From Drosophila miranda (Eukaryota; Arthropoda; Insecta; Diptera; Drosophilidae), in assembly GCF_003369915.1 (NCBI RefSeq), contig NW_022881614.1, forward strand, positions 33,540,342 to 33,604,341: a stretch of DNA of 64,000 nt. The letters run 5' to 3'. The notes beneath the pieces are model-generated. The model searched no databases. It saw nothing but the letters and a program-made list of their open reading frames with translations, and had not been told where the DNA came from. Of this stretch, positions 48,001 to 60,415 are shown one piece after another. Position 1 is the stretch's first letter. Each line of letters starts with the position of its first letter. A program made the position numbers and the translations under genes.

Positions 48001-51000
48001 GTGCTGCTAGCTACTGCAATCGTATATGTCAGGGGCCGTTTTGGATCGCTTATTCCATGTCGTGCCATTTTAGATTCCGCTTCTCAGGTTAACTTTATAA
48101 CATCGAGACTCGCCAATCAGCTGCAGTTAGATCCTCACCCGTCTCACGTTAAAATCGCCGGTATTGGAGAGTCAATTCTACCATCCAGCAAGGCTGTGGA
48201 CATCGTCCTGCAATCTCAAGACGAAAGCTATCGCGGTTTCCTCTCTGCAATTATCACTGCCTCAATCACAGGAATGCAGCCTAACTTCGGCCTAGACGCA
48301 AAGGATTGGCCAATGCCAAATAACCTAAAACTAGCTGATCCTAATTTCGCCAAGCCCCAGCGTGTCGATCTGTTGATAGGTGCTGGTTTGTTTTTCGAAT
48401 TAATGTGCGTTGGACAGATTCGACTGTCAGACCAATTGCCAACATTGCAGAAGACGAAACTTGGCTGGATAGTGTCAGGAAGTATTAAAAACTCTGAGAA
48501 AGCCCGTGCGGCGCTAGCAGCCGTTGAAGATCCCCCTGTCATCTCCGCTTGCGAGACTAATTTGTGCGATATTGTAAGGCGGTTTTGGGAAGTCGATGGA
48601 GATTATTCGCCCTCATCAATTTCGGAGGAAGATGTTCATTGCGAACAGCATTTCGTCACAAACTGCATTCGCCTAGAGTCCGGAGCTTACTCCGTGCGTT
48701 TGCCAACCAAATTCAGTCTAGAGGAATTAGGAGAATCGTATCAGCAGGCGCTACGTAGATTTCTCAATTTGGAGAGGAAGCTAGCAAAAAATGCACAGCT
48801 TAAGGCAAAATATATGGAGTTTCTTCAGGAGTATCGTGATTTAGGACACATGTCGCCAGCTTCGCGGCAGTCAGACCTCCCGCAGTACTTCTTGCCTCAC
48901 CATTGCGTCCACAAGCAGGATAGTACAACCACCAAATTACGCGTAGTGTTCGATGGATCTGCCAAAACAGCGTCTGGAGTATCACTGAATGATGCGCTTA
49001 TGGCTGGACCCACCATCCAACCTAAAATTCTGATAACTCTGCTTCGTTTCCGCTTTTTTAAAGTCGCCTTGTGTGGCGATATCTGCAAAATGTACCGCTG
49101 TGTACGCGTTTCCCATCCCGATACGCACGTGCAGTGCATCCTATGGCGCAATGACCCGAAGGAGGAGATTCAGGTGTTCAAGTTGGAGACTGTTACTTAC
49201 GGAACCAAACCTGCCGCTTTCTTAGCAATTCGTGCTATGCATCAATTGGCAAATGATGAAGAGTTGCGTTTTCCGCTTGGCGCTGATGTTGTTCGAAGAG
49301 ATTTCTATGTCGATGATCTCATATCTGGAGGGGACAGCATTGATTCTGTCATCAAAATTCGTCAGCAGGTAAAGGAGCTACTTTCGAAAGGATGTTTTCC
49401 CATACGTAAATGGTGTTCCAATGAACCCGCTGCTTTGGAAGGCGTATCGGAGGCGGATCGCGAAAAGTTCCTTACCTTTCATGACGGGACTGAAGTAACC
49501 AAGGCGCTTGGTCTAGTTTGGGATCCCACCACGGACAATCTTCTGTTTAGCTTCGCTCACGTCGGAACCGCTGCAGGCCCAATATCGAAGCGTTCGGTCC
49601 TGTCTACACTAGCTAGGTTCTACGATCCTCTAGGGCTCATCTCTCCCATCATCACAAAAGCTAAAATATTTATGCAGTCGCTATGGAACGAAAGCCTAAA
49701 ATTGAATTGGGACGAAAGCCTGCCCCAGGATCTACATACGACTTGGATTGAGCTGACTTCGCAGTTGTCGATGGTTAAAAACTTTAAGTTTCCACGTTAC
49801 GTGCTTCGGCAGCAAGCCAGATTAGAAATGCACGCGTTTTGTGATGCGAGCCAAGCAGCATATGGCGCCTGTGTATACATGCGTTCGGAAGCTCTTGGCA
49901 TTGTGCAAAGTCATCTCTTATGCTCTAAATCCAGAGTCGCGCCCTTGAAAAGTATGACTATCCCCAAGCTTGAGCTGTCCGCTGCCCTCGTATTAGCCGA
50001 ACTAGTGTCCACCATAGTTAAGGGATTATCAGCTCCATGCCAAATACATTGCTGGTCGGATTCGTCCATAGCCCTTGCCTGGATTCGAGAATCACCATTG
50101 AATTTTAATATATTTGTTTCTAATCGAGTTCAGCGGATTCAGGAGCTCACCGCTGGAATGACTTGGCATCACGTGCCCACAAAGTTGAATCCTGCCGACA
50201 TCATATCACGTGGAGCCACGCCCGCTGAACTAATGGATAGCAGCCTTTGGATCTCTGGACCACCATTCTTGCGTCTTGAGAGCTCAGAGTGGCCTGCAGG
50301 CTTGCAATTGCCGACCGATGTACCAGAACGTCGTCATGCAGCATTGGTTGTTTCAAACGAAAGGGATGTATCGTACGATTGCAAATTTCAAAACTCATTC
50401 GGATCCATGCAGCGCGTCTTTGCTTACATATATCGATTCTACATTCTCAAGGACAAAGGCATAGCGCGGTCGAAGGGTCAACTTACCGTAATCGACATCA
50501 AAAATGGTACGCATTTGCTCATAAGGGCAATACAGCAGCAACAATTTTCGGAAGAGATAAGGGCCCTCGCCAGCAAACAGGCCCTACCCCCAAAAAGCAC
50601 GATGGCCTCACTGAATCCATTTCTGGATAGCTTTGGATTGCTGCGTGTTGGAGGCCGCCTCCAAAATGCCGAATTGGACTACGACGCGAAGCACCCGATC
50701 CTGCTTCCTAAGGGACATCCTGTCACTGTCTCTATTATTATCTTCTTTCACGAAAGGTTTCTCCACGCAGGAGCTCAAGGATTGCTCGGACTGCTTCGGC
50801 AAAAATTCTGGCCTATTGGCGGACGCAAATATGTTGCGGGAATCATTCGCAAATGTGTTAGATGCTTTCGTTTGAAGCCAGTGCTGAGGGAACATATCAT
50901 GGGAAACTTGCCTGCGGATCGCGTAAGGACTAATCCAGCATTCCACACAACGGGCGTTGATTTTTGCGGACCCTTTTATCACAAGTCGGAAGTCAGAAGC

Positions 51001-51918
51001 AGGCCTCCTATCAAATGTTACATCGCTGTCTTCGTATGCTTTAGCACCAAAGCAACTCATTTGGAAGTCGTTCGGGATCTATCTACAGAATCCTTTCTGG
51101 CAGCATTAAGGCGTTTTATAAGTCTACGTCCCAAACCTCGAATCATCTGGTCAGACAACGCTACAAATTTTGTAGGAGCAAAAAATGAGCTTTTGGAGCT
51201 TCGGCAAATGTTCCTCAGCGATCCTCATACGTCGGCTGTGTCACATCTCTGCGTTTCTAGTGGAATCGACTGGAAATTCATCCCCCCTCGCTCACCTCAT
51301 TTTGGGGGTTTGTGGGAGGCGGCTGTTAAAGCAGCTAAATATCATTTTCATCGCATCGTCGGGACCTACATTTTTACTCTTGATGAAATTCAGACCTTGG
51401 CTTGTGAAATCTCTGCTTTGTTAAATTCCCGTCCGCTTTATGCAATTACAGAAAGTCCCGATGATCTAGATGTGCTCACGCCAAACCACTTTCTCAATGG
51501 AGCCCCGAAAGCTGCATTCGACGAGCCAGATGTGGCGCATCTCCGGGTCAACCTACTTAGTCGATGGCAGCGGCTGTGTCAAATGAAGCAGGCGTTTTGG
51601 AGAAAATGGAGCACGGCGTATCTTTCGATTCTTCAGGAGCGGAGCAAGTGGCGGTCATCGTCTCCAAACATCAAGCTAGGAGCGCTCGTCATGATCAAGG
51701 AGGAAACGCTGCCACCATTAAGGTGGCCGCTTGGCCGCATTGAGAGCGTCATCCCAGGAAAAGATGGAACCATAAGAGTAGCCGTCATCCGCACTCAAAA
51801 AGGCCTTTTCAAGAGGGCCGTTGGAAAAATAGCGGTTCTGCCCCTTCAGGATGGATCTGTTGAAAGCCTTTGCCTTCCAACGGGGGGTGAATGTTCGGAG
51901 CAGAACCCAGCCGATTAG
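48001..51918 (+). CDS. pol: BEL/Pao pol: protease, reverse transcriptase, RNase H, integrase
   Basis: Uninterrupted frame of 1305 codons. Order of domains: aspartic protease (ILDSASQVNF, residues about 23-32); reverse transcriptase (KLRVVFDGSAK about 310, catalytic YVDD about 436); RNase H (FCDAS about 613, PKLELSAAL, CWSDSS); integrase with an H-H-C-C finger (HERFLHAG to CVRCF) and catalytic core Asp in GVDFCGP (about 984), Asp in SDNATNF (about 1050) and Glu in GGLWEAA (about 1105). The first codon is GTG, so no own ATG start is visible; the ORF probably was fused to or expressed with gag. Its TAG lies at 51916-51918, inside the 3' LTR. All catalytic residues I can identify are present. Confidence 0.85.
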   Translation: MLLATAIVYVRGRFGSLIPCRAILDSASQVNFITSRLANQLQLDPHPSHVKIAGIGESILPSSKAVDIVLQSQDESYRGFLSAIITASITGMQPNFGLDAKDWPMPNNLKLADPNFAKPQRVDLLIGAGLFFELMCVGQIRLSDQLPTLQKTKLGWIVSGSIKNSEKARAALAAVEDPPVISACETNLCDIVRRFWEVDGDYSPSSISEEDVHCEQHFVTNCIRLESGAYSVRLPTKFSLEELGESYQQALRRFLNLERKLAKNAQLKAKYMEFLQEYRDLGHMSPASRQSDLPQYFLPHHCVHKQDSTTTKLRVVFDGSAKTASGVSLNDALMAGPTIQPKILITLLRFRFFKVALCGDICKMYRCVRVSHPDTHVQCILWRNDPKEEIQVFKLETVTYGTKPAAFLAIRAMHQLANDEELRFPLGADVVRRDFYVDDLISGGDSIDSVIKIRQQVKELLSKGCFPIRKWCSNEPAALEGVSEADREKFLTFHDGTEVTKALGLVWDPTTDNLLFSFAHVGTAAGPISKRSVLSTLARFYDPLGLISPIITKAKIFMQSLWNESLKLNWDESLPQDLHTTWIELTSQLSMVKNFKFPRYVLRQQARLEMHAFCDASQAAYGACVYMRSEALGIVQSHLLCSKSRVAPLKSMTIPKLELSAALVLAELVSTIVKGLSAPCQIHCWSDSSIALAWIRESPLNFNIFVSNRVQRIQELTAGMTWHHVPTKLNPADIISRGATPAELMDSSLWISGPPFLRLESSEWPAGLQLPTDVPERRHAALVVSNERDVSYDCKFQNSFGSMQRVFAYIYRFYILKDKGIARSKGQLTVIDIKNGTHLLIRAIQQQQFSEEIRALASKQALPPKSTMASLNPFLDSFGLLRVGGRLQNAELDYDAKHPILLPKGHPVTVSIIIFFHERFLHAGAQGLLGLLRQKFWPIGGRKYVAGIIRKCVRCFRLKPVLREHIMGNLPADRVRTNPAFHTTGVDFCGPFYHKSEVRSRPPIKCYIAVFVCFSTKATHLEVVRDLSTESFLAALRRFISLRPKPRIIWSDNATNFVGAKNELLELRQMFLSDPHTSAVSHLCVSSGIDWKFIPPRSPHFGGLWEAAVKAAKYHFHRIVGTYIFTLDEIQTLACEISALLNSRPLYAITESPDDLDVLTPNHFLNGAPKAAFDEPDVAHLRVNLLSRWQRLCQMKQAFWRKWSTAYLSILQERSKWRSSSPNIKLGALVMIKEETLPPLRWPLGRIESVIPGKDGTIRVAVIRTQKGLFKRAVGKIAVLPLQDGSVESLCLPTGGECSEQNPAD

Positions 51919-52263
51919 CTGCTTGCCAAATAGCACCTAATTCTTGGCCCTCAGCCGCTTATTTTGTTTGTTACTTATGTCTATGTCACTCATTTGTTTG
52001 TTAAAGCTCTGCGCTTGCTTGCCCTGCTAAACGCTCTCTGCCAGCTCGCTCTTCGCTATCTCCGCTTTGCGTCTGCCTACCGACGTCGGCCGAGCGAAGC
52101 TGCGCTTAGCGATCGGAGCGGCAATGTAAAGGGCAGGCAAGCCACACTTGCAATTTGGATGTCACGCATTAAAGAACATATCGTAATTTTATTTCTGCGC
52201 CGAGTTTTGTTTAATTCGAAATAATTAGTCGGCCGATTGGGGATAAAAAACATTATCTCCACA
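51892..52263 (+). repeat. 3' LTR
   Basis: Matches 47529-47900 over its full 372 bp, with one difference found by eye. It overlaps the last 27 bases of pol. Confidence 0.88.
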
Positions 52264-53267
52264 GCCAGCATCAAGAAAACAATTTCATTTCTTCTCGCCC
52301 TGTCTCTCTCTAACACACACGTAGCATAGGCGGCTTTGCTTAGAGTAAAACATTAGCGCCTAGATCTCAGAGACTACAAAAGCTAGAGCAACCAAATTTG
52401 GTATCTACACTCCTAATATATCGGACCGAGACGAGTTTGTTTCAAAATTTCGCCCGCCCACTTCCGCCCCCACAAAGGACGAAAATCTGTGGCATCCACA
52501 ATTTTAAAGATATGAGAAAACCAAAAACGTAGAATTGTAGAGAATGACCATATCTTTTAGACTGCAGAATTTGAATTGGATCGTATTATTATTATAGCCA
52601 GCATCAAGAAAACAATTTCATTTTTTCCGCCCTTTCTCTCTCTAACACACACGTAGCATAGGCGGCTTTGCTTAGAGTAAAACATTAGCGCCTAGATCTC
52701 AGAGACTACAAAAGCTAGAGCAACCAAATTTGGTATCCACACTCCTAATATATCGGACCGAGACGAGTTTGTTTCAAAATTTCGCCACACCCCCTTCCGC
52801 CCCCGCAAAGGACGAAAATCTGGGGATATTCAAAAATCTCAGAGACTATTAAGGCTAGAGTAACCAAATTTGGTATCCGCACTCCTGTGAGATCTCACTT
52901 TAAAACGTATATCTCAAAATTTCGCCCCACCCCCTTCCGCCCCCACAAAGAACGAAAATCTGTTGCATCCACAATATTGAGGATACGAGAAAACTAAAAA
53001 CGCAGAATGATAGATAATGATCATATCTATCAGATTGCTGAATCTGGATCAGATCTGATTATTTTTGTAGCCAAAAGGAACAAATCAATTTGCACTGGCT
53101 ACGCAGCCCCGACGTCACGCTCAGACTGATTTTCTGTCTCTCTCGCACGCACTCTTTGTCTTGTCGTTCAATATTAGCGGCGTCTGCCGGAGGAGAGCCA
53201 TACTGACTTAGTATCGGGTATAACTGTAGAGTTCCGGTGTCCGCTGCAACTCACAACGTTCCCCCTC

Positions 53268-56200
53268 GTTATACCCGATACTCAAAATGAGTATTGGGGT
53301 ATATTAGATTTGTGGTAAAAGTGGATGTGTGTAACGTCCAGAAGGAATCGTTTCCGACCCCATAAAGTATATATATTCTTGATCAGCATCAATAGCCGAG
53401 TCGATTGAGCCCTGTCTGTCTGTCCGTCCGTCCGTCTGTCCGTCCCCTTCAGCGCCTAGTGCTCAAAGACTATAAGAGCTAGAGCAACGATGTTTTGGAT
53501 CCAGACTTCTGTGATATGTCACTGCTACAAAAATATTTCAAAACTTCGCCCCGCCAGCATCAAGAAAACAATTTCATTTCTTCTCGCCCTGTCTCTCTCT
53601 AACACACACGTAGCATAGGCGGCTTTGCTTAGAGTAAACCATTAGCGCCTAGATCTCAGAGACTACAAAAGCTAGAGCAACCAAATTTGGTATCTACACT
53701 CCTAATATATCGGACCGAGACGAGTTTGTTTCAAAATTTCGCCCGCCCACTTCCGCCCCCACAAAGGACGAAAATCTGTGGCATCCACAATTTTAAAGAT
53801 ATGAGAAAACCAAAAACGTAGAATTGTAGAGAATGACCATATCTTTTAGACTGCAGAATTTGAATTGGATCGTATTATTATTATAGCCAGCATCAAGAAA
53901 ACAATTTCATTTTTTCCGCCCTGTCTCTCTCTAACACACACGTAGCATAGGCGGCTTTGCTTACAGTAAAACATTAGCGCCTAGATCTCAGAGACTACAA
54001 AAGCTAGAGCAACCAAATTTGGTATCCACACTCCTAATATATCGGACCGAGACGAGTTTGTTTCAAAATTTCGCCACACCCCCTTCCGCCCCCGCAAAGG
54101 ACGAAAATCTGGGGATATTCAAAAATCTCAGAGACTATTAAGGCTAGAGTAACCAAATTTGGTATCCGCACTTCTGTTAGATCTTACTATAAAACGTGTA
54201 TCTCAAAATTTCGCCCCACCCCCTTCCGCCCACACAAAGGACGAAAATCTGTTGCATCCACAATATTGCACATTCGAGAAAACTAAAAACGCAGAATCAT
54301 AGATAATGACCATATCTATCAGATTGCTGAATCTGGATCAGATCAGATCATTTTTATAGCCAATAGGAACAAATCAATTTGCAGTGGCTACGCAGCGCCC
54401 GACGTCACGCTCAGACTAATTTTCTGTCTCTCTCGCACGCACTCTTTGTCGTGTCGTTTAATATTAGCGGCGTCTGCCGGAGGAGAGCCATACTGACTTA
54501 GTATCGGGTATAACCGTAGAGTTGCGGTGTCCGCAGCAACTCACAACGTTCCCCCTCGTTTTTTTTTATACCCGATACTCAAAATGAGTATTGGGGTATA
54601 TTAGATTTGTGGTAAAAGTGGATGCGTGTAACGTCCAGAAGGAATCGTTTCCGACCCCATAAAGTATATATATTCTTGATCAGCATCAATAGCCGAGTCG
54701 ATTGAGCCCTGTCTGTCTGTCCGTCCGTCCGTCTGTCCGTCTGTCCGTCCCCTTCAGCGCCTAGTGCTCAAAGACTATAAGAGCTAGAGCAACGATGTTT
54801 TGGATCCAGACTTCTGTGATATGTCACTGCTACAAAAATATTTCAAAACTTCGCCCCGCCCACTTCCGCCCTCACAAAGGACGAAAATCTGTGGCATCCA
54901 CAATTTTAAAGATATGAGAAAACCAAAAACGTAGAATTGTAGAGAATGACCATAACTTTAAGACTGCGGAATCTGAATTGGATCGTATTATTATTATAGC
55001 CAGCATCAAGAAAACAATTTCATTTCTTCTCGCCCTGTCTCTCTCTAACACACACGTAGCAGAGGCGGCTTTGCTTAGAGTAAAACATTAGCGCCTAGAT
55101 CTCAGAGACTATAAAAGCTAGAGCAACCAAATTTGGTATCTACACTCCTAATATATCGGACCGAGACGAGTTTGTTTCAAAATTTCGCCCGCCCACTTCT
55201 GCCCCCACAAAGGACGAAAATCTGGGGATATTCAAAAATCTCAGAGACTATTAAGGCTAGAGTAACCAAATTTGGTATCCGCACTTCTGTTAGATCTTAC
55301 TATAAAACATGTATCTCAAAATTTCGCCCCACCCCCTTCCGCCCACACAAAGGACGAAAATCTGTTGCATCCACAATATTGCACATTTGAGAAAACTAAA
55401 AACGCAGAATCATAGATAATGACCGTATCTATCAGATTGCTGAATCTGGATCAGATCAGATCATTTTTATAGCCAATAGGAACAAATCAATTTGCAGTGG
55501 CTACGCAGCGCCCGACGTCACGCTCAGACTGATTTTCTGTCTCTCTCGCACGCACTCTTTGTCGGGTCGTTCAATATTAGCGGCGTCTGCCGGAGGAGAG
55601 CCATACTGACTAAGTATCGGGTATAACTGTAGAGTTGCGGTGTCCGCAGCAACTCACAACGTTCCCCCTCGTTATACCCGATACTCAAAATGAGTATTGG
55701 GGTATATTAGATTTGTGGTAAAAGTGGATGCGTGTAACGTCCAGAAGGAATCGTTTCCGACCCCATAAAGTATATATATTCTTGATCAGCACCAATAGCC
55801 GAGTCGATTGAGCCCTGTCTGTCTGTCCGTCCGTCCGTCTGTCCGTCCCCTTCAGCGCCTAGTGCTCAAAGACTATAAGAGCTAGAGCAACGATGTTTTG
55901 GATCCAGACTTCTGTGATATGTCACTGCTACAAAAATATTTCAAAACTTCGCCCCGCCCACTTCCGCCCTCACAAAGGACGAAAATCTGTGGCATCCACA
56001 ATTTTAAAGATATGAGAAAACCAAAAACGTAGAATTGTAGAGAATGACCATAACTTTAAGACTGCGGAATCTGAATTGGATCGTATTATTATTATAGCCA
56101 GCATCAAGAAAACAATTTCATTTCTTCTCGCCCTGTCTCTCTCTAACACACACGTAGCATAGGCGGCTTTGCTTAGAGTAAAACATTAGCGCCTAGATCT

Positions 56201-59200
56201 CAGAGACTACAAAAGCTAGAGCAACCAAATTTGGTATCTACACTCCTAATATATCGGACCGAGACGAGTTTGTTTCAAAATTTCGCCCGCCCACTTCCGC
56301 CCCCACAAAGGACGAAAATCGGTGGCATCCACAATTTTAAAGATATGAGAAAACCAAAAACGTAGAATTGTAGAGAATGACCATATCTTTTAGACTGCAG
56401 AATTTGAATTGGATCGTATTATTATTATAGCCAGCATCAAGAAAACAATTTCATTTCTTCCGCCCTGTCTCTCTCTAACACACACGTAGCATAGGCGGCT
56501 TTGCTTAGAGTAAAACATTAGCGCCTAGATCTCAGAGACTACAAAAGCTAGAGCAACCAAATTTGGTATCCACACTCCTAATATATCGGACCGAGACGAG
56601 TTTGTTTCAAAATTTCGCCACACCCCCTTCCGCCCCCGCAAAGGACGAAAATCTGGGGATATTCAAAAATCTCAGAGACTATTAAGGCTAGAGTAACCAA
56701 ATTTGGTATCCGCACTTCTGTTAGATCTTACTATAAAACGTGTATCTCAAAATTTCGCCCCACCCCCTTCCGCCCACACAAAGGACGAAAATCTGTTGCA
56801 TCCACAATATTGCACATTCGAGAAAACTAAAAACGCAGAATCATAGATAATGACCGTATCTATCAGATTGCTGAATCTGGATCAGATCATATCATTTTTA
56901 TGGCCAATAGGAACAAATCAATTTGCAGTGGCTACGCAGCGCCCGACGTCACGCTCAGACTGATTTTCTGTCTCTCTCGCACGCACTCTTTGTCGGGTCG
57001 TTCAATATTAGCGGCGTCTGCCGGAGGAGAGCCATACTGACTAAGTATCGGGTATAACTGTAGAGTTGCGGTGTCCGCAGCAACTCACAACGTTCCCCTC
57101 GTTATACCCGATATTCAAAATGAGTATTGGGGTATATTAGATTTGTGGTAAAAGTGGATGTGTGTAACGTCCAGAAGGAATCGTTTCCGACCCCATAAAG
57201 TATATATATGCTTGATCAGCATCAATAGCCGAGTCGATTGAGACCTGTCTGTCTGTCCGTCCGTCCGTCCGTCCTTCCGTCTGTCCGTCTGTCCGTCCCC
57301 TTCAGCGCCTAGTGCTCAAAGACTATAAGAGCTAGAGCAACGATGTTTTGGATCCAGACTTCTGTGATATGTCACTGCTACAAAAATATTTCAAAACTTC
57401 GCCCCGCCCAATTCCGCCCCCACAAAGGACGAAAATCTGTGGCATCCACAATTTTAAAGATATGAGAAAACCAAAAACGTAGAATTGTAGAGAATGACCA
57501 TATCTTTTAGACTGCAGAATTTGAATTGGATCGTATTATTATTATAGCCAGCATCAAGAAAACAATTTCATTTCTTCTCGCCCTGTCTCTCTCTAACACA
57601 CACGTAGCATAGGCGGCTTTGCTTAGAGTAAAACATTAGCGCCTAGATCTCAGAGACTACAAAAGCTAGAGCAACCAAATTTGGTATCTACACTCCTAAT
57701 ATATCGGACCGAGACGAGTTTGTTTCAAAATTTCGCCCGCCCACTTCCGCCCCCACAAAGGACGAAAATCTGTGGCATCCACAATTTTAAAGATATGAGA
57801 AAACCAAAAACGTAGAATTGTAGAGAATGACCATATCTTTTAGACTGCAGAATTTGAATTGGATCGTATTATTATTATAGCCAGCATCAAGAAAACAATT
57901 TCATTTTTTCCGCCCTGTCTCTCTCTAACACACACGTAGCATAGGCGGCTTTGCTTAGAGTAAAACATTAGCGCCTAGATCTCAGAGACTACAAAAGCTA
58001 GAGCAACCAAATTTGGTATCCACACTCCTAATATATCGGACCGAGACGAGTTTGTTTCAAAATTTCGCCACACCCCCTTCCGCCCCCGCAAAGGACGAAA
58101 ATCTGGGGATATTCAAAAATCTCAGAGACTATTAAGACTAGAGTAACCAAATTTGGTATCCGCACTCCTGTTAGATCTTACTATAAAACGTGTATCTCAA
58201 AATTTCGCCCCACCCCCTTCCGCCCACACAAAGGACGAAAATCTGTTGCATCCACAATATTGCACATTCGAGAAAACTAAAAACGCAGAATCATAGATAA
58301 TGACCATATCTATCAGATTGCTGAATCTGGATCAGATCAGATCATTTTTATAGCCAATAGGAACAAATCAATTTGCAGTGGCTACGCAGCGCCCGACGTC
58401 ACGCTCAGACTGATTTTCTGTGTCTCTCGCACGCACTCTTTGTCGTGTCGTTTAATATTAGCGGCGTCTGCCGGAGGAAAGCCATACTGACTTAGTATCG
58501 GGTATAACCGTAGAGTTGCGGTGTCCGCAGCAACTCACAACGTTCCCCCTCGTTATACCCGATACTCAAAATGAGTATTGGGGTATATTAGATTTGTGGT
58601 AAAAGTGGATGTGTTAACGTCCAGAAGGAATCGTTTCCGACCCCATAAAGTATATATATTCTTGATCAGCATCAATAGCCGAGTCGATTGAGCCCTGTCT
58701 GTCTGTCCGTCCGTCCGTCTGTCCGTCCCCTTCAGCGCCTAGTGCTCAAAGACTATAAGAGCTAGAGCAACGATGTTTTGGATCCAGACTTCTGTGATAT
58801 GTCACTGCTACAAAAATATTTCAAAACTTCGCCCCGCCCACTTCCGCCCCCACAAAGGACGAAAATCTGTGGCATCCACAATTTTAAAGATATGAGAAAA
58901 CCAAAAACGTAGAATTGTAGAGAATGACCATAACTTTAAGACTGCGGAATCTGAATTGGATCGTATTATTATTATAGCCAGCATCAAGAAAACAATTTCA
59001 TTTCTTCTCGCCCTGTCTCTCTCTAACACACACGTAGCATAGGCGGCTTTGCTTAGAGTAAAACATTAGCGCCTAGATCTCAGAGACTACAAAAGCTAGA
59101 GCAACCAAATTTGGTATCTACACTCCTAATATATCGCACCGAGCCGAGTTTGTTTCAAAATTTCGCCCGCCCACTTCCGCCCCCACAAAGGACGAAAATC

Positions 59201-60415
59201 TGTGGCATCCACAATTTTAAAGATATGAGAAAACCAAAAACGTAGAATTGTAGAGAATGACCATATCTTTTAGACTGCAGAATTTGAATTGGATCGTATT
59301 AATATTATAGCCAGCATCAAGAAAACAATTTCATTTCTTCCGCCCTGTCTCTCTCTAACACACACGTAGCATAGGCGGCTTTGCTTAGAGTAAAACATTA
59401 GCGCCTAGATCGCAGAGACTATAAAAGCTAGAGCAACCAAATTTGGTATCCACACTCCTTATATATCGGACCGAGACGAGTTTGTTTCAAAATTTCGCCA
59501 CACCCCCTTCCGCCCCGCAAAAGATGAAAATCTGGGGATATTCACAAATCTCAGAGACTATTAAGGCTAGAGTAACCAAATTTGGTATCCGCACTCCTGT
59601 GAGATCTCACTTTAAAACGTATATCTCAAAATTTCGCCCCACCCCTTCCGCCCCACAAAGGACGAAAATCTGTTCCATCCACAATATTGAGGATACGAGA
59701 AAACTAAAAACGCAGAATCATAGATAATGATCATATCTATCAGATTGCTGAATCGGATCAGATCAGATCATTTTTATAGCCAAAAGGAACAAATCAATTT
59801 GCACTGGCTACGCAGCCCCCGACGTCACGCTCAGACTGATTTTCTGTCTCTCTCGCACGCACTCTTTGTCTTGTCGTTCAATATTAGCGGCGTCTGCCGG
59901 AGGAGAGCCATACTGACTTAGTATCGGGTATAACTGTAGAGTTCCGGTGTCCGCTGCAACTCACAACGTTCCCCCTCGTTTTTTTTTTATACCCGATACT
60001 CAAAATGAGTATTGGGGTATATTAGATTTGTGGTAAAAGTGGATGTGTGTAACGTCCAGAAGGAATCGTTTCCGACCCCATAAAGTATATATATTCTTGA
60101 TCAGCATCAATAGCCGAGTCGATTGAGCCATGTCTGTCTGTCCGTCCGTCCGTCTGTCCGTCCCCTTCAGCGCATAGTGCTCAAAGACTATAAGAGCTAG
60201 AGCAACGATGTTTTGGATCCAGACTTCTGTGATATGTCACTGCTACAAAAATATTTCAAAACTTCGCCCCGCCCACTTCCGCCCCCACAAAGGACGAAAA
60301 TCTGTGGCATCCACAATTTTAAAGATATGAGAAAACCAAAAACGTAGAATTGTAGAGAATGACCATAACTTTAAGACTGCGGAATCTGAATTGGATCGTG
60401 TTATTATTATAGCCA
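53268..60415 (+). repeat. higher-order repeat block, copy B
   Basis: Units starting at 53268, 54566, 55672, 57104, 58551 and the head of 59987. The first two unit starts are offset from copy A by exactly 12422 bp, which is about 7.68 kb once the BEL insertion is subtracted. Copy-specific deletions in the second unit here (about 330 bp) and in the units at 45022 and 46141 of copy A account for the length difference. Confidence 0.75.

Larger units (their letters stand above)
47529..52263 (+). mobile_element. BEL/Pao LTR retrotransposon lacking gag
   Basis: Two direct LTRs of 372 bp bound a 3.99-kb interior with a primer-binding region just inside the left LTR and a single pol frame. Flanks read GCCAA on the left and GCCAG on the right, a probable 5-bp target duplication with one change. 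The unit at 59987 shows the uninterrupted target. Only about 100 bp separate the left LTR from pol, so gag is absent. By eye the LTRs differ at one position (C/A near 47861 and 52224), indicating recent insertion. Confidence 0.85.
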
